From Candidatus Saccharimonadales bacterium (GTDB taxonomy: Bacteria > Patescibacteriota > Saccharimonadia > Saccharimonadales > Saccharimonadaceae), in assembly GCA_039928925.1 (NCBI GenBank), contig JBDSSF010000003.1:1-64000 (forward strand): a DNA stretch of 64,000 nucleotides, in the 5' to 3' direction. Position numbers and translations under genes: made by a program. The notes below the pieces were generated by a model. The model ran no database searches, was not told the origin of the DNA, and worked only from the letters and a program-made list of their open reading frames with translations. This document shows, piece after piece, positions 33,774-43,115 of this stretch. Positions within the stretch are counted from its first letter, which is position 1. The number at the start of each line of letters is the position of its first letter.

Positions 33774-36125
33774 TTACGTTTCCTTACGAGTTAATTTATA
33801 AACAACCGAACCAATGAGTAACAGTGCAATGAGCGTCAACAAGGCAAAACTATAACCTGATAGCATCCAGAAAACTGCTAAAATTACACCAACCGTTCCC
33901 CATATACTTAATAGGCGGCGAGATGTTACGAGCCCTAAGACTAGGAGGCCGGTATGCTCTAGTAGGAATACGAGTCTATATGGAAGTGCACCTGCCACAA
34001 AACCTTCGCCAATTGCCATAATTGCACCAAACATGCTCAGAATTGATAGCCCAATAATAAGTCGTATTTTAGCATCTTGTCTGCGCCCACGAATATAGTA
34101 CATATACGCTAAGCCAGCGAATGCAAGTCCCCACCACTGGGAATAAATAAGAGAATCAATGTCTGGCACCGCCACAGCGACTAAGCGTTGTAGTGCCAAA
34201 GTACCAATAATAATTGAGGCGTCTATGAAAGCATACTTTTTTAACATGAAACCTTCGCTAAGAAGGAGAAGGCTAATTAAAATAAGAACACTTGTTGCAA
34301 CAAAAACATGACCTAAATCTTGTCCCAAAACTTCTCCAATGGCAATGACGCCGGAGAAAGTGACCGCAGACCAGAACATATAACTTGCATGTATTTTCTT
34401 GCCAATAGAAAGTAATAACCAATTTCCAGCATAAAATAAAACAAACACTACCCAGGCGAGTACGATTATTAACCAGTCCGATGGTATTCCGATAAAATCT
34501 AGGACTTTGCTTATTGTTAATATACCAAGCAAATTTGCAATGATAAGAAACTGTGACGTTTTTTCAATATAAACGATCGCATACATGATAACTGCTACGA
34601 TGATAAGAAGTGCAGTTATCCATCCCTGTGATGTACTCGAGGCAGTAAATATCAATCCCTCAACAAGAAACAGTCCGTATGCTAGAACTGGTAATCCATT
34701 TTTAAATCTATCGGTCAGTAATTTAATTCTTAGACGCTGGTAAAGTACGACAGCGGACATGACAAGATATATAAGTGCGACCCAGTGTGTAGCAAGTCCT
34801 GGCTGAAGAACTTCCGTCGTTATGAGTGCTGGCAAAATAAGCAGTGAGTAAAGCCCAAAAAAGAGGATTCCGGAACGGTGCGTACTTACGGCTACCACAA
34901 TACTCGTGACTAGTAACACGGTCAACTGATAACTCATGATAAGTGCTGTGTTGTAAAGACCCGATGCAAAGAGTGGTGCAACTACTAATAACGATAGTCC
35001 TAGCCAGAGCCATGTTTCGTCACTACTATCAGCTTTATTATTATTAACACTCATGACTGAAATAAATATCTGCGCAACACTTACAGCTGTCAGTGCTAGT
35101 CCCACCATCCACCACTCGTGGGATAGATCATACGTAATCAAAAGTACGAATAGCGTTAATAAGCCCCGCATAATGAGTAATGCGCTAGACTTCACTATTT
35201 TTGATAATGCAGATAATGCAACAGCGGCATAATATAAAGTGCTAAGTCCAACGATAATTTCATAGTCAGTAATTGTTAAATCGATACCGGCAAAAATACT
35301 TGCGAGTAATGTTATTGCGACAATCCAGTCACTACTGACTTGAATTGGCTTTGTAAATACAGCCGGTAACCATTTGGTGCGAGCTATGGATACAATTGTC
35401 ATGAGAGAACCGAAGCCTATAAGCACTACAAAGTACCATAGTAGACCTGAACGCATTGCAGCAACTCCAGAAGTACTGAGTGAAATCATAAACACGACTG
35501 CAAAATAAGCAACAATCTGGCTCTGGAGACGGACTGTTGCAATGACAAATGCTACCACTCCGATGAGCGATGTAAAGAGCCAGCAAAATGATGCGTTATC
35601 AGGAAGAATGTAGTTATACATGACAAGCCCTGTAAAAGGTAAAAGAGCAAGACCAGTCCCGGTAAATGCCACTGCAGCCGGACGTAGTTTTGGTGATTTT
35701 TCATAAAGAATTAGCCCTGTAACATAAAAAATGAGTGTGATTAACCACGTGCCAATAAACTTCACATCACCCGGAAGTGAAGTGCCTATAAAAAGTGCGG
35801 CGGCGGCGACAAGCAGAAAGCTCGCAACATATAGCACAATATTAATATTCTGCAGTTCCTGTTTCTTTTTATTAACGACTTGATCAACTGGGCTCACTAG
35901 TGCCGGCGATACCATACCTTCGTATTGAAGATCATCAATTAGAGCGGCAATCGCTGGCTCGCTTGGTTGCCCTGTATTACCCTCGCGAGCTCGCCAGCCA
36001 TCCCAATAACCTTGCGCATAACTTTTGCCTGTGTAGTCGATTGGTGTCTTTTTATTACCTTTGATAATAAGCAGGACTACCAAAAAGATGATGCCTCCCC
36101 AGAATAGTAGTCCTAATAATGCCAT
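33774..36125 (-). CDS. Very large polytopic membrane protein, unknown function
   Basis: A 783-residue protein with one N-terminal helix, a soluble stretch (about 25-92, with YAQGYWDGWRAREG) and then some twenty hydrophobic segments to the end. The pattern resembles DUF2157/DUF2339-type membrane proteins, which have no assigned role. AAGGAG lies 11 nt before the ATG. The tight operon with two ATP-grasp ligases suggests it acts on, moves or receives their product; that is inference. Confidence 0.8.
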   Translation of the reverse strand: MALLGLLFWGGIIFLVVLLIIKGNKKTPIDYTGKSYAQGYWDGWRAREGNTGQPSEPAIAALIDDLQYEGMVSPALVSPVDQVVNKKKQELQNINIVLYVASFLLVAAAALFIGTSLPGDVKFIGTWLITLIFYVTGLILYEKSPKLRPAAVAFTGTGLALLPFTGLVMYNYILPDNASFCWLFTSLIGVVAFVIATVRLQSQIVAYFAVVFMISLSTSGVAAMRSGLLWYFVVLIGFGSLMTIVSIARTKWLPAVFTKPIQVSSDWIVAITLLASIFAGIDLTITDYEIIVGLSTLYYAAVALSALSKIVKSSALLIMRGLLTLFVLLITYDLSHEWWMVGLALTAVSVAQIFISVMSVNNNKADSSDETWLWLGLSLLVVAPLFASGLYNTALIMSYQLTVLLVTSIVVAVSTHRSGILFFGLYSLLILPALITTEVLQPGLATHWVALIYLVMSAVVLYQRLRIKLLTDRFKNGLPVLAYGLFLVEGLIFTASSTSQGWITALLIIVAVIMYAIVYIEKTSQFLIIANLLGILTISKVLDFIGIPSDWLIIVLAWVVFVLFYAGNWLLLSIGKKIHASYMFWSAVTFSGVIAIGEVLGQDLGHVFVATSVLILISLLLLSEGFMLKKYAFIDASIIIGTLALQRLVAVAVPDIDSLIYSQWWGLAFAGLAYMYYIRGRRQDAKIRLIIGLSILSMFGAIMAIGEGFVAGALPYRLVFLLEHTGLLVLGLVTSRRLLSIWGTVGVILAVFWMLSGYSFALLTLIALLLIGSVVYKLTRKET

Positions 36126-36155
36126 ATTCTCAAAGCTCCTTATGTAGTGCTTTTC

Positions 36156-36161
36156 AGTATA
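36156..36161 (-). promoter_or_regulatory. -10 box of the membrane-protein/ATP-grasp operon
   Basis: TATACT on the minus strand, giving a leader of about 25 nt that contains AAGGAG. Confidence 0.45.
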
Positions 36162-36170
36162 GCGTAAACT

Positions 36171-37277
36171 CTAAAAAATACCGCGCTTTTTTGCACCATC
36201 AAACTGCTCAAGTAGGTCGCGTTGTTTTTTACTCAACTTGACTGGTGTATCAACAACCATGCTCACTATGTGCGGCCCACGAGATGAACTTCGCATATGC
36301 GGAACACCATGACTAGACAACTTAAAGTCAGTACCGCTCTGTGTACCTGCTGGAATTTTCATACGGACCTCACCATCAACAGTATCGATATCTATTTCAG
36401 TACCAAGCGCTGCATCAATCATACTGATATGTTCTTCTGACAGGATTATGTCACCTTCACGTGTAAACTTTTTATGTGCCTTTACTCGTATATGAACATA
36501 CAGATCACCACGTGCACCACCACCAATCGCTTCACCGTGTTCTTTTAGACGAATAGTAGCTCCGTCATCAATACCTGCAGGCACTTTTAATTTCATAGCC
36601 TGTTTTCGACGCTCAGTCCCCTTACCCTTACAAATAGTACAGACTTTTTCTGGGATTTTACCTGCACCTTTACATGTTTCACAAGTGACAGCCTGTTGTA
36701 TTTGTCCAAAGATCGTATTCATCACACGAGTTTGCTGACCTGCGCCTTTACATGTTGGGCAGGTTTTCATACTGTAGCCAGGCTCAACAGTCGTTCCTTT
36801 ACAATGTGAGCACTCGTCGTCCATATCGAGGCTTATATCCTCTTCAACTCCAAACACAGCTTCCTCGAATGTTAGCTGGACCGTCGTCTCAACATCACGA
36901 CCACGACGAGGACCTCGATCACGCTGACCGCCGCCGCCGAAGAATTGACCAAAGATATCACCAAGTCCTCCGTCACCAAAATCAAAATTTACATTTTGAC
37001 CGTTAAAGCCCTCAAAAGGATTACCGCCGCTATAGCTACCTCCGCCTCCGCCAGAGTTACCGCCAACACCAGCATGACCGAACTGATCATATCTCTGACG
37101 TTTTTGTTGGTCCTTGAGAACCTCGTAAGCCTCGCCAATTTCTTTAAACTTAGTCTCATCACCACCTTCTTTATCAGGGTGGTGTTTTAGTGCAGCTTTG
37201 CGATAAGCCTTCTTAATTTCATCAGCACTGGCAGTTTTTGCTACACCAAGTACTTCATAATAATCGCGTTTACTCAT
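36171..37277 (-). CDS. dnaJ: Co-chaperone DnaJ
   Basis: A 368-residue type I DnaJ: J domain with HPD ([12 protein letters not shown], about 28-39), a Gly-rich linker, four CxxCxGxG zinc repeats ([31 protein letters not shown]) and the C-terminal substrate-binding domain. The start [11 protein letters not shown] at 37277 is the conserved one; two in-frame ATGs upstream are rejected. The -10 box ends 7 nt before it and a CIRCE-type repeat overlaps the -35, so it is under HrcA and probably leaderless. Confidence 0.96.
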   Translation of the reverse strand: MSKRDYYEVLGVAKTASADEIKKAYRKAALKHHPDKEGGDETKFKEIGEAYEVLKDQQKRQRYDQFGHAGVGGNSGGGGGSYSGGNPFEGFNGQNVNFDFGDGGLGDIFGQFFGGGGQRDRGPRRGRDVETTVQLTFEEAVFGVEEDISLDMDDECSHCKGTTVEPGYSMKTCPTCKGAGQQTRVMNTIFGQIQQAVTCETCKGAGKIPEKVCTICKGKGTERRKQAMKLKVPAGIDDGATIRLKEHGEAIGGGARGDLYVHIRVKAHKKFTREGDIILSEEHISMIDAALGTEIDIDTVDGEVRMKIPAGTQSGTDFKLSSHGVPHMRSSSRGPHIVSMVVDTPVKLSKKQRDLLEQFDGAKKRGIF

Positions 37278-37284
37278 TACCTCC

Positions 37285-37322
37285 ATTATAGGCAATTAGC
37301 ACTTAGCTGTCTAGAGTGCTAA
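37285..37322 (-). promoter_or_regulatory. dnaJ promoter with CIRCE operator
   Basis: CIRCE-type repeat TTAGCACTT-N9-GAGTGCTAA occupies 37296-37322 (one mismatch to consensus). On the minus strand the -35 TAGACA (37308-37313) lies within it and TATAAT (37285-37290) follows after 17 bp. Confidence 0.88.
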
Positions 37323-37371
37323 TAAATTTTCTAATAAAACTCCATTAGCTATGCCCTCGTCAGTTGCCATG

Positions 37372-37377
37372 TATAAT
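37372..37377 (+). promoter_or_regulatory. -10 box of the FKBP gene, leaderless
   Basis: TATAAT ends 6 nt before the ATG at 37384, and overlaps the only other possible in-frame starts upstream, which are therefore rejected. Confidence 0.6.
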
Positions 37378-37383
37378 AGATAT

Positions 37384-37764
37384 ATGACAAAATACGAAGG
37401 AACACAGTTAGCAGATTTTCAAACGAGAGATAGTGTTACTAATCTTGAAATTATTGATACAAAAGTTGGTGATGGTGAAGAAGTTAATCCAAATGCAACG
37501 ATCACCGCACACTACACGGGTGCGCTATGTAAAACTGGTGTCATTTTCCAAAGTAGCCATGATTTTGGAGATGCAATCACTTTCGGGCTAAACCAAGTTA
37601 TTAAAGGATGGACCGATGGAGTACCCGGTATGAAAGTAGGTGGTGTACGCCGACTTATTATTCCTGCAGTACAGGCATATGGTTCAGCTCGTGCAAGCTC
37701 AAGTATCCCGCCAAATAGTGATCTCGTCTTTGACATAGAACTTGTTGCTATACCGCAAAATTAA
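37384..37764 (+). CDS. FKBP-type peptidyl-prolyl isomerase
   Basis: A 126-residue cytosolic FKBP: NATITAHYTGALCKTGVIFQ, then INQ-type helix (LNQVIKGWTDGVPGMKVGG) and the closing RLIIPAVQAYGS/FDIEL strands. It speeds proline isomerisation during folding. It is divergent from dnaJ, which fits a chaperone neighbourhood, but carries no CIRCE over its own -10 box. Confidence 0.93.
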   Translation: MTKYEGTQLADFQTRDSVTNLEIIDTKVGDGEEVNPNATITAHYTGALCKTGVIFQSSHDFGDAITFGLNQVIKGWTDGVPGMKVGGVRRLIIPAVQAYGSARASSSIPPNSDLVFDIELVAIPQN

Positions 37765-37765
37765 A

Positions 37766-38350
37766 CTAGCCTACGACATGCTGATGAATAATTGCGAGTA
37801 AATCGCTATACTTCACTACGCAAAGACTAGCGAAAATAATGAATAAGATTGGAACTACAGCAAAGTTCTCAACGGCCTTACCTGTTGTAATGCGTAATCT
37901 TTTGACAGGCAAAATACCAAATTTTACCGGTATTGGAAGAAGCCATGGAACTCCCTCTTTGGTAAAGGTGTCCATAATTAAATGTGACACAGCGCCAATC
38001 ATAAATGCCCACCACACAAATTCAATTTGAACATGTGGGATTATTGGCTGAATTACCGTGAGTAATAGATGTGACAAAAAACCAAGTAAAATGAGCCCTA
38101 GGATTGAGTGGGTGATAAATCGGTGGCCTCCTAACATCTTTGCAATTACACGACCAATTACTCCACCAATAGGTAGATTACGCCAAAATGGTGCCGTTGG
38201 TTGATCGATATCAGGCGCAATACCACCAAGCTGATTAGCAAACACTGCCACAATCGCAGTAGCTAGTGTAACAGTCGGTGCTGTAGGCATGATAAGAACC
38301 ACTCCCGTTAGAGCGGTTATAGCTGCAAGATCATGAGTACGAGCCTTCAC
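37766..38350 (-). CDS. YdjM-like membrane-bound metal-dependent hydrolase
   Basis: A 194-residue protein of the YdjM/DUF457 type: about four membrane helices with the conserved LGGIAPDIDQP, GGHRFITHSILG and GAVSHLIMDTFTKEGVPWLLPI blocks, whose His and Asp residues are metal ligands. Function is not established for the family. The start is GTG with a -10 box 7 nt upstream. It is convergent with the FKBP gene. Confidence 0.85.
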   Translation of the reverse strand: MKARTHDLAAITALTGVVLIMPTAPTVTLATAIVAVFANQLGGIAPDIDQPTAPFWRNLPIGGVIGRVIAKMLGGHRFITHSILGLILLGFLSHLLLTVIQPIIPHVQIEFVWWAFMIGAVSHLIMDTFTKEGVPWLLPIPVKFGILPVKRLRITTGKAVENFAVVPILFIIFASLCVVKYSDLLAIIHQHVVG

Positions 38351-38357
38351 AGTGCCT

Positions 38358-38363
38358 ACTATA
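38358..38363 (-). promoter_or_regulatory. -10 box of the YdjM-like gene, leaderless GTG start
   Basis: TATAGT on the minus strand ends 7 nt before the GTG at 38350. Confidence 0.5.
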
Positions 38364-38380
38364 ACAAATAATAATTATGT

Positions 38381-39100
38381 TTACTTAGATTCGTTTTTTC
38401 CACGATACGTATAATATGCGCGTGCACTAAGGTTATCTGCAGCATGGCAGAGTGCAGCAAGTGGCTCGTCGGCTCTCTTACCTGGAATATAGGCTGAGTC
38501 ACGAACTCCTTCCACGAATTGTAGTGCGTTGTACATTGTTGGAGTGATGACAAATCCATATGTGTCAATAATGCTTTGACGGAACGTTTTGCGTTCATCC
38601 TTACTCATGTCGGTTGTAGTCTCTATAAGACCATCATTATCAATTCGATACATGAATGGCTTCTCAATATCATGCAGGAACATAACAGTGAGTGCATCGC
38701 TCAAATCAAATTGTTCCTCATCAGGAAGGGAACTAAGAACTCCTGACTGTTGCATAAAAAGAAAGTTCTGGGCAGCAAAAAACATCGTCTGACGAACATG
38801 CTCAACGTATCCACCCTGCCAGGCATGATGTGCATCACGTGAGCCAGGTGCCGTACCAAGACGTGACCTATGATCTTGATCATCAAGTAAGATTTCAATT
38901 GCAGCACCATTCTCGCCTTCAATACACTCGACCCAGTCTTCAAATGTCAATTCCGGATATTCGTCACCTTGACGACGAATATGAATAATTTCAGTGGGCA
39001 CCACTTGCCAATCTTGACGTGGTGCCCAATCTGGAGTCTTCTTGTGGAGATCAGCATTAAAGAGTGCTCTCACTCCTGCATTTTTCTCCACGTCGCTCAT
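38381..39100 (-). CDS. HD-domain phosphohydrolase-like protein
   Basis: A 239-residue protein with an HD-type metal site: HHAWQGGYVEHV (about 99-110), LHDIEKP (about 150-156) and LCHAADNLSARAYYTY near the end. The order recalls YhaM-type exoribonuclease HD domains, though the N-terminal OB domain is missing. It starts 3 nt after the dnaK stop and is probably carried on the dnaK message, so it may be heat-induced. Substrate unknown. Confidence 0.78.
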   Translation of the reverse strand: MSDVEKNAGVRALFNADLHKKTPDWAPRQDWQVVPTEIIHIRRQGDEYPELTFEDWVECIEGENGAAIEILLDDQDHRSRLGTAPGSRDAHHAWQGGYVEHVRQTMFFAAQNFLFMQQSGVLSSLPDEEQFDLSDALTVMFLHDIEKPFMYRIDNDGLIETTTDMSKDERKTFRQSIIDTYGFVITPTMYNALQFVEGVRDSAYIPGKRADEPLAALCHAADNLSARAYYTYRGKNESK

Positions 39101-39103
39101 GAT

Positions 39104-41002
39104 CTATTTTTCTTTTTTCTCGTCAACAACTTCACCTTCTACCGGCTCATTTTTATCAGATTTTTTTTCATCTTTTTCTGATTCGGCCTCAGTTGCCTTG
39201 CTAGCAGCTTCATACATCTTTGCACCAATCGGCATGATAGCATCATTAAGTGCTTTACCGGCAGACTCTAGCTCTTCTTTGTCTTCAGAATCTTTGTGCT
39301 TTTTGGCTTCTTCGACAGCATCTTTGATAACTTTCACATCATCTTCAGAAATTTTGTCTTTATATTCATCTGGCATCTTTTCTGCTTGATAAATGGAGTT
39401 TTCAAGTGTGTTACGTGCATCTATAGCTTCACGCTTTTTCTTATCCTCATCAGCATGAGCTTCGGCTTCTTTTTGAGCCTTCTCAATATCTTCTTTACTC
39501 ATGTTGCCACTATCCTGGATAGTTACTGAGTTCTCTTTGCCGGTTCCCTTGTCTTTAGCTGTAACATTCAAAATACCGTTAGCATCAAGGTTAAAGGTAA
39601 CTTCAACCTGAGGAACTCCTCGTGGTGCAGGTGCGATACCATCGAGAATGAAACGACCGAGTGATTTGTTGTCACTTGCCATCTCACGTTCACCTTGTAG
39701 CACATGAATCTCAACTTGAGGTTGGTTGTCAGCTGCAGTAGAGAATGTCTCAGACTTGCTTGTTGGAATCGTACTATTACGGTCTATGAGCTTCGTCGTT
39801 ACACCACCCATTGTTTCAATACCGAGTGATAGAGGTGTCACATCGAGGAGAAGCACGTCTTTAACATCACCAGCAAGTACACCGCCTTGGATAGCAGCAC
39901 CAATTGCTACAACTTCGTCAGGGTTCACGCCCTTGAGCGGGTCTTTACCAAAAATAGATTTTACTTTTTCGACAACTGCTGGCATGCGTGTCATACCACC
40001 AACTAAAATTACTTCATCAATATCACTTGCCTTCAATCCAGCGTCTTTTAGCGCTTTTTCTACAGGACCAGCAACACCATCAATTAAATCTTTGACGAGG
40101 TCTTCTAATTTGCTCCGAGTTAGTTTGTACTCGAAATGCTTTGGACCATCAGCATCAGCCGTAATGAATGGAAGATTAATCTCATACTCAGGTGTGCTTG
40201 AAAGTTCTTTTTTAGCTTTTTCGGCTTCATCTTTTAGACGCTGCATAGCTGCTTTGTCTGACTTAAGATCAATACCCGATTCTTGTTTAAAGACATCAAG
40301 GAAGTGATTCACTATACGGTTATCAAAATCTTCACCACCTAGGTGCGTGTCGCCGTTAGTTGAGCGGACCTCAAATACACCATCGCCGAGCTCCAAGATA
40401 GAAACATCGAACGTACCACCACCGAGATCAAATACAGCAATTTTTTCGTCTTTTTTGCTTTCAAGGCCGTATGCAAGTGCCGCAGCGGTTGGTTCATTAA
40501 TAATACGTTTAACTTCAAGCCCAGCAATTTTACCAGCATCTTTTGTTGCTTGTCGTTGCGAGTCATCGAAGTACGCAGGAACGGTAATAACCGCTTCGGT
40601 GACTTTTTCGCCAAGAAAAGCTTCAGCATCTGCTTTAATCTTAGAAAGTATCATAGCTGATACTTCTTCTGGACTGTAGTCTTTACCGCCTAGGGTAACG
40701 GCTACACCATCGCCTTTTTTGACGATAGCAAAAGGCATAATATCATGGTCTTTCTGAACTTCTTCATCGCCAAACTTACGACCGATCAAACGCTTGACTC
40801 CATAAATAGTATCTTTAGCGTTTGTGACTCGTTGGCGCTGTGCAACCTGACCGACTAATCGATCACCTTTTTTATTGATAGCCACAACACTTGGTGTCGT
40901 ACGATTGCCTTCAGCATTAGCAATAACCTCTGGCTTACCTGCAACCATGTATGCAACTGCACTGTTTGTTGTACCGAGATCGATACCAATAATTTTTCCC
41001 AT
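39104..41002 (-). CDS. dnaK: Chaperone DnaK
   Basis: A 632-residue Hsp70: [15 protein letters not shown] at the start, the phosphate-2 motif [29 protein letters not shown] in the ATPase domain, the linker [16 protein letters not shown], the substrate domain and a charged tail. Full length. AAGGAG lies 9 nt before the ATG, and two CIRCE-type repeats lie upstream. Confidence 0.98.
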   Translation of the reverse strand: MGKIIGIDLGTTNSAVAYMVAGKPEVIANAEGNRTTPSVVAINKKGDRLVGQVAQRQRVTNAKDTIYGVKRLIGRKFGDEEVQKDHDIMPFAIVKKGDGVAVTLGGKDYSPEEVSAMILSKIKADAEAFLGEKVTEAVITVPAYFDDSQRQATKDAGKIAGLEVKRIINEPTAAALAYGLESKKDEKIAVFDLGGGTFDVSILELGDGVFEVRSTNGDTHLGGEDFDNRIVNHFLDVFKQESGIDLKSDKAAMQRLKDEAEKAKKELSSTPEYEINLPFITADADGPKHFEYKLTRSKLEDLVKDLIDGVAGPVEKALKDAGLKASDIDEVILVGGMTRMPAVVEKVKSIFGKDPLKGVNPDEVVAIGAAIQGGVLAGDVKDVLLLDVTPLSLGIETMGGVTTKLIDRNSTIPTSKSETFSTAADNQPQVEIHVLQGEREMASDNKSLGRFILDGIAPAPRGVPQVEVTFNLDANGILNVTAKDKGTGKENSVTIQDSGNMSKEDIEKAQKEAEAHADEDKKKREAIDARNTLENSIYQAEKMPDEYKDKISEDDVKVIKDAVEEAKKHKDSEDKEELESAGKALNDAIMPIGAKMYEAASKATEAESEKDEKKSDKNEPVEGEVVDEKKEK

Positions 41003-41052
41003 ATTCTAGCTCTCCTTTTGTTTCAAATATTGTTCTATGTCTATCATTCATT

Positions 41053-41125
41053 TTAGCACTCTAGCATGTAGATTGCCAATATATTTATTGTAATAGAATT
41101 GGCACTCTAATGTCAAGAGTGCCAA
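41053..41125 (-). promoter_or_regulatory. dnaK promoter with two CIRCE-type operators
   Basis: TTGGCACTC-N9-GAGTGCCAA (41099-41125) is a full inverted repeat overlapping the -35 TTGACA (41111-41116). TACAAT (41087-41092) follows after 18 bp. A second, weaker copy TTAGCACTC-N9-GATTGCCAA (41053-41079) begins at the expected transcription start, so two HrcA dimers could flank the promoter. Confidence 0.88.
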
Positions 41126-41155
41126 TTCTACAATATCTTATGATGTAAATGCTTG

Positions 41156-41620
41156 TTATTTTTTCGTTACTTTGACCATTGCATGGCGGATTGGTCGACC
41201 GCTAAGCGTATAACCAGCCTGTAGTTCTTCAGCAATAACCTCTTTATCACCCGCTGCTTCATCATCAAATTGAATAGCTTCGTGAAGATCAGGATCAAAG
41301 TCACTTCCTGGATTTGCATCAATTCGTTTCAAGTTCAGACTCTCAAGTGATTTCTCAAGATTCTTTACAAGACCGGCGATAGACTGCACCCATTTATTAT
41401 CTTTTATTTCATCTGGGGTATACGTAATCGCACGTTCAATATTATCGACAACAGGAAGTAGTTTTAAGATTGCCGATGACTGGCCAGCTTCTCTGGCGAT
41501 TGTTTTTTCAATCTCAACACGTTTTCGATAATTCTCAAAATCAGCTCGAGTCCTCTGTAAATCACCCGTTAATTCAGCAAGTTGTTGCTCAAGTTCTTCC
41601 TGCTTCTTACTTTTTGCCAT
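41156..41620 (-). CDS. grpE: Nucleotide exchange factor GrpE
   Basis: A 154-residue GrpE: N-terminal coiled coil (EELEQQLAELTGDLQRTRADFENYRKR region), then LLPVVDNIERAI and the C-terminal beta domain with GSDFDPDLHEAI and LQAGYTLSGRPIRHAMVKV. It opens DnaK for ADP release. The start overlaps the hrcA stop by one base (TAATG), and GGAGG sits 7 nt upstream inside hrcA. Confidence 0.96.
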   Translation of the reverse strand: MAKSKKQEELEQQLAELTGDLQRTRADFENYRKRVEIEKTIAREAGQSSAILKLLPVVDNIERAITYTPDEIKDNKWVQSIAGLVKNLEKSLESLNLKRIDANPGSDFDPDLHEAIQFDDEAAGDKEVIAEELQAGYTLSGRPIRHAMVKVTKK

Positions 41621-42330
41621 TATAATACCTCCTCTAGCATTGCACCTGCGTGACGGACAAGACGCATTACTTTACCATAACTTTGACGAGTTGGGCCAAG
41701 AACCCCAATGTAGCTATGGTCGCTATACGGTGAACGGAACCGACTGATTATAAGTGTGGCTCCGCTCGTTTTGCCAATTGGATTTTCAGCACCAATGTAT
41801 ACGTTTAAAGGCTCATTCGGCGCAGCCTCTCGCAACCATGGCTCGAGGTTATCGAGTAATCGCGCAACGGCCTGTGTATTTACACCATTCATAAATTCTG
41901 GCTGCGAAAAAAGATTACCCATGCCGCTCATATAGAGTTCGTCGCCAATTGTTGCAAGGCCAAGATTTTGTGTTAAATCAACTAAACTATCGACAGCACT
42001 ACGAATCGCTCTATCTGCTCTGTCGCCGTGAGTCTGTACTCTCGCCTCAATCGTTCTCGCACTACGATCGAGTTGTTTTGGTACTTCATTTGCATGAAGT
42101 TCTGTAAGTGAATTTACATACATTCGGTAGCCAGTATCTGTTGGGATTCGCCCAGCACTTGTGTGAGGTTGGGCAATAAGGCCCATATCTTCAAGTCGTG
42201 CCATCTCAGAGCGAATAGTAGCGCTAGATACACCAAACAACTTCGCTAGTATCACACTACCGACAGGGACAGCGATTTCTGCATACTGTTCTATAATTGC
42301 ACCCAGGATTTGTGCTTGTCTTTCAGTCAT
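41620..42330 (-). CDS. hrcA: Heat-shock repressor HrcA (short form)
   Basis: A 236-residue HrcA, shorter than the usual 340. The N-terminal winged helix is clear (LGAIIEQYAEIAVPVGSVIL, SSATIRSEMARLEDMGLI, HTSAGRIPTDTGYRMYV). The C-terminal GAF-like part keeps YIGAENP and YIGVLGPTRQSYGKVM but the middle domain is reduced. It represses genes with CIRCE and needs chaperones for folding. Leader of the hrcA-grpE operon, with a CIRCE over its own promoter. Confidence 0.94.
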   Translation of the reverse strand: MTERQAQILGAIIEQYAEIAVPVGSVILAKLFGVSSATIRSEMARLEDMGLIAQPHTSAGRIPTDTGYRMYVNSLTELHANEVPKQLDRSARTIEARVQTHGDRADRAIRSAVDSLVDLTQNLGLATIGDELYMSGMGNLFSQPEFMNGVNTQAVARLLDNLEPWLREAAPNEPLNVYIGAENPIGKTSGATLIISRFRSPYSDHSYIGVLGPTRQSYGKVMRLVRHAGAMLEEVL

Positions 42331-42336
42331 GTCTCC

Positions 42337-42375
42337 ATTGTAGCGATATTGGCACTTGACGTCAATGAGTGCTAA
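42337..42375 (-). promoter_or_regulatory. hrcA promoter with CIRCE operator, leaderless
   Basis: CIRCE-type repeat TTGGCACTT-N9-GAGTGCTAA occupies 42349-42375, reaching into the stop codon of the upstream gene. On the minus strand TTGACG (42360-42365) and TACAAT (42337-42342) are 17 bp apart, and the ATG is 6 nt after the -10 box. Confidence 0.88.
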
Positions 42376-43088
42376 CGACTATGTTCTAGGATCTGATCAA
42401 GCAGGTTACGAGCGACAATACGTGCTTCATCATCTTGACGTACAAACATATCTGGCCGATGCGCAATGTCGTCCACTACACCAACAGCACGTTCTAAATC
42501 ATCATTGATTATAAAGTGGTAGTACGGCACAGATAATGCATAGGCAAGTTCAGTTGACGCAGTACTCAGACGTGCAGGTAGCACTTGGTTGAGCTCTTCA
42601 GGTGATGTATAGCGTAAGCCAAAACGATGATGCCATGTCTCAAAGTCAGGTGGGACAATAAAAATCGCTCTTACTGCATCACCAACGAATTCACGAAATA
42701 CGTCGATACCATTGATGTCAATGTCACCAAGTGCAATTTTATTCATTTGACTTGCTCGGTAAAATTCATCAATGCTTGTCCCGTAATAATTTGGACCAAA
42801 CTTATTTATTTCAATCATTCGATGAGATAGGAGTAGCTCACACATTTCATCCTCGCTCACGAAATGGTATTCACGACCGCTCTTTTCAAGTACCCCATTA
42901 TTTTCTCGAGGATGTCTGGTCGTGTGTGTAATAATACGATGATAATCAGGATTATTCAGAAGTAGTGACTGAATAGTATCTTTGCCTGCACCAGAAATAC
43001 CAACAAGCAAGGAGATCTTACTCTGCTTCATAAACTCAATGGCGGATAAATCTGGTTGGTAATTGATGTGAAGTTGGTCTAAATTCAT
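42372..43088 (-). CDS. gmk: Guanylate kinase-like protein
   Basis: A 238-residue P-loop kinase: LLVGISGAGKDTI (Walker A with Asp after the Lys rather than Ser/Thr), HTTRHPRENNGVLEKSGREY matching the GMP-binding TTR-P-R...G-Y region, and a lid-like MEINKFGPNYYGTS. The N-terminal 25 residues and C-terminal 40 exceed the usual size of about 200. GMP kinase is the best call, but the altered P-loop leaves room for another nucleotide or protein-binding role. TATAAT (43094-43099) lies 5 nt before the ATG. Confidence 0.75.
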   Translation of the reverse strand: MNLDQLHINYQPDLSAIEFMKQSKISLLVGISGAGKDTIQSLLLNNPDYHRIITHTTRHPRENNGVLEKSGREYHFVSEDEMCELLLSHRMIEINKFGPNYYGTSIDEFYRASQMNKIALGDIDINGIDVFREFVGDAVRAIFIVPPDFETWHHRFGLRYTSPEELNQVLPARLSTASTELAYALSVPYYHFIINDDLERAVGVVDDIAHRPDMFVRQDDEARIVARNLLDQILEHSR

Positions 43089-43115
43089 ACTCAATTATAG
43101 CATTATCGTTGGGTG

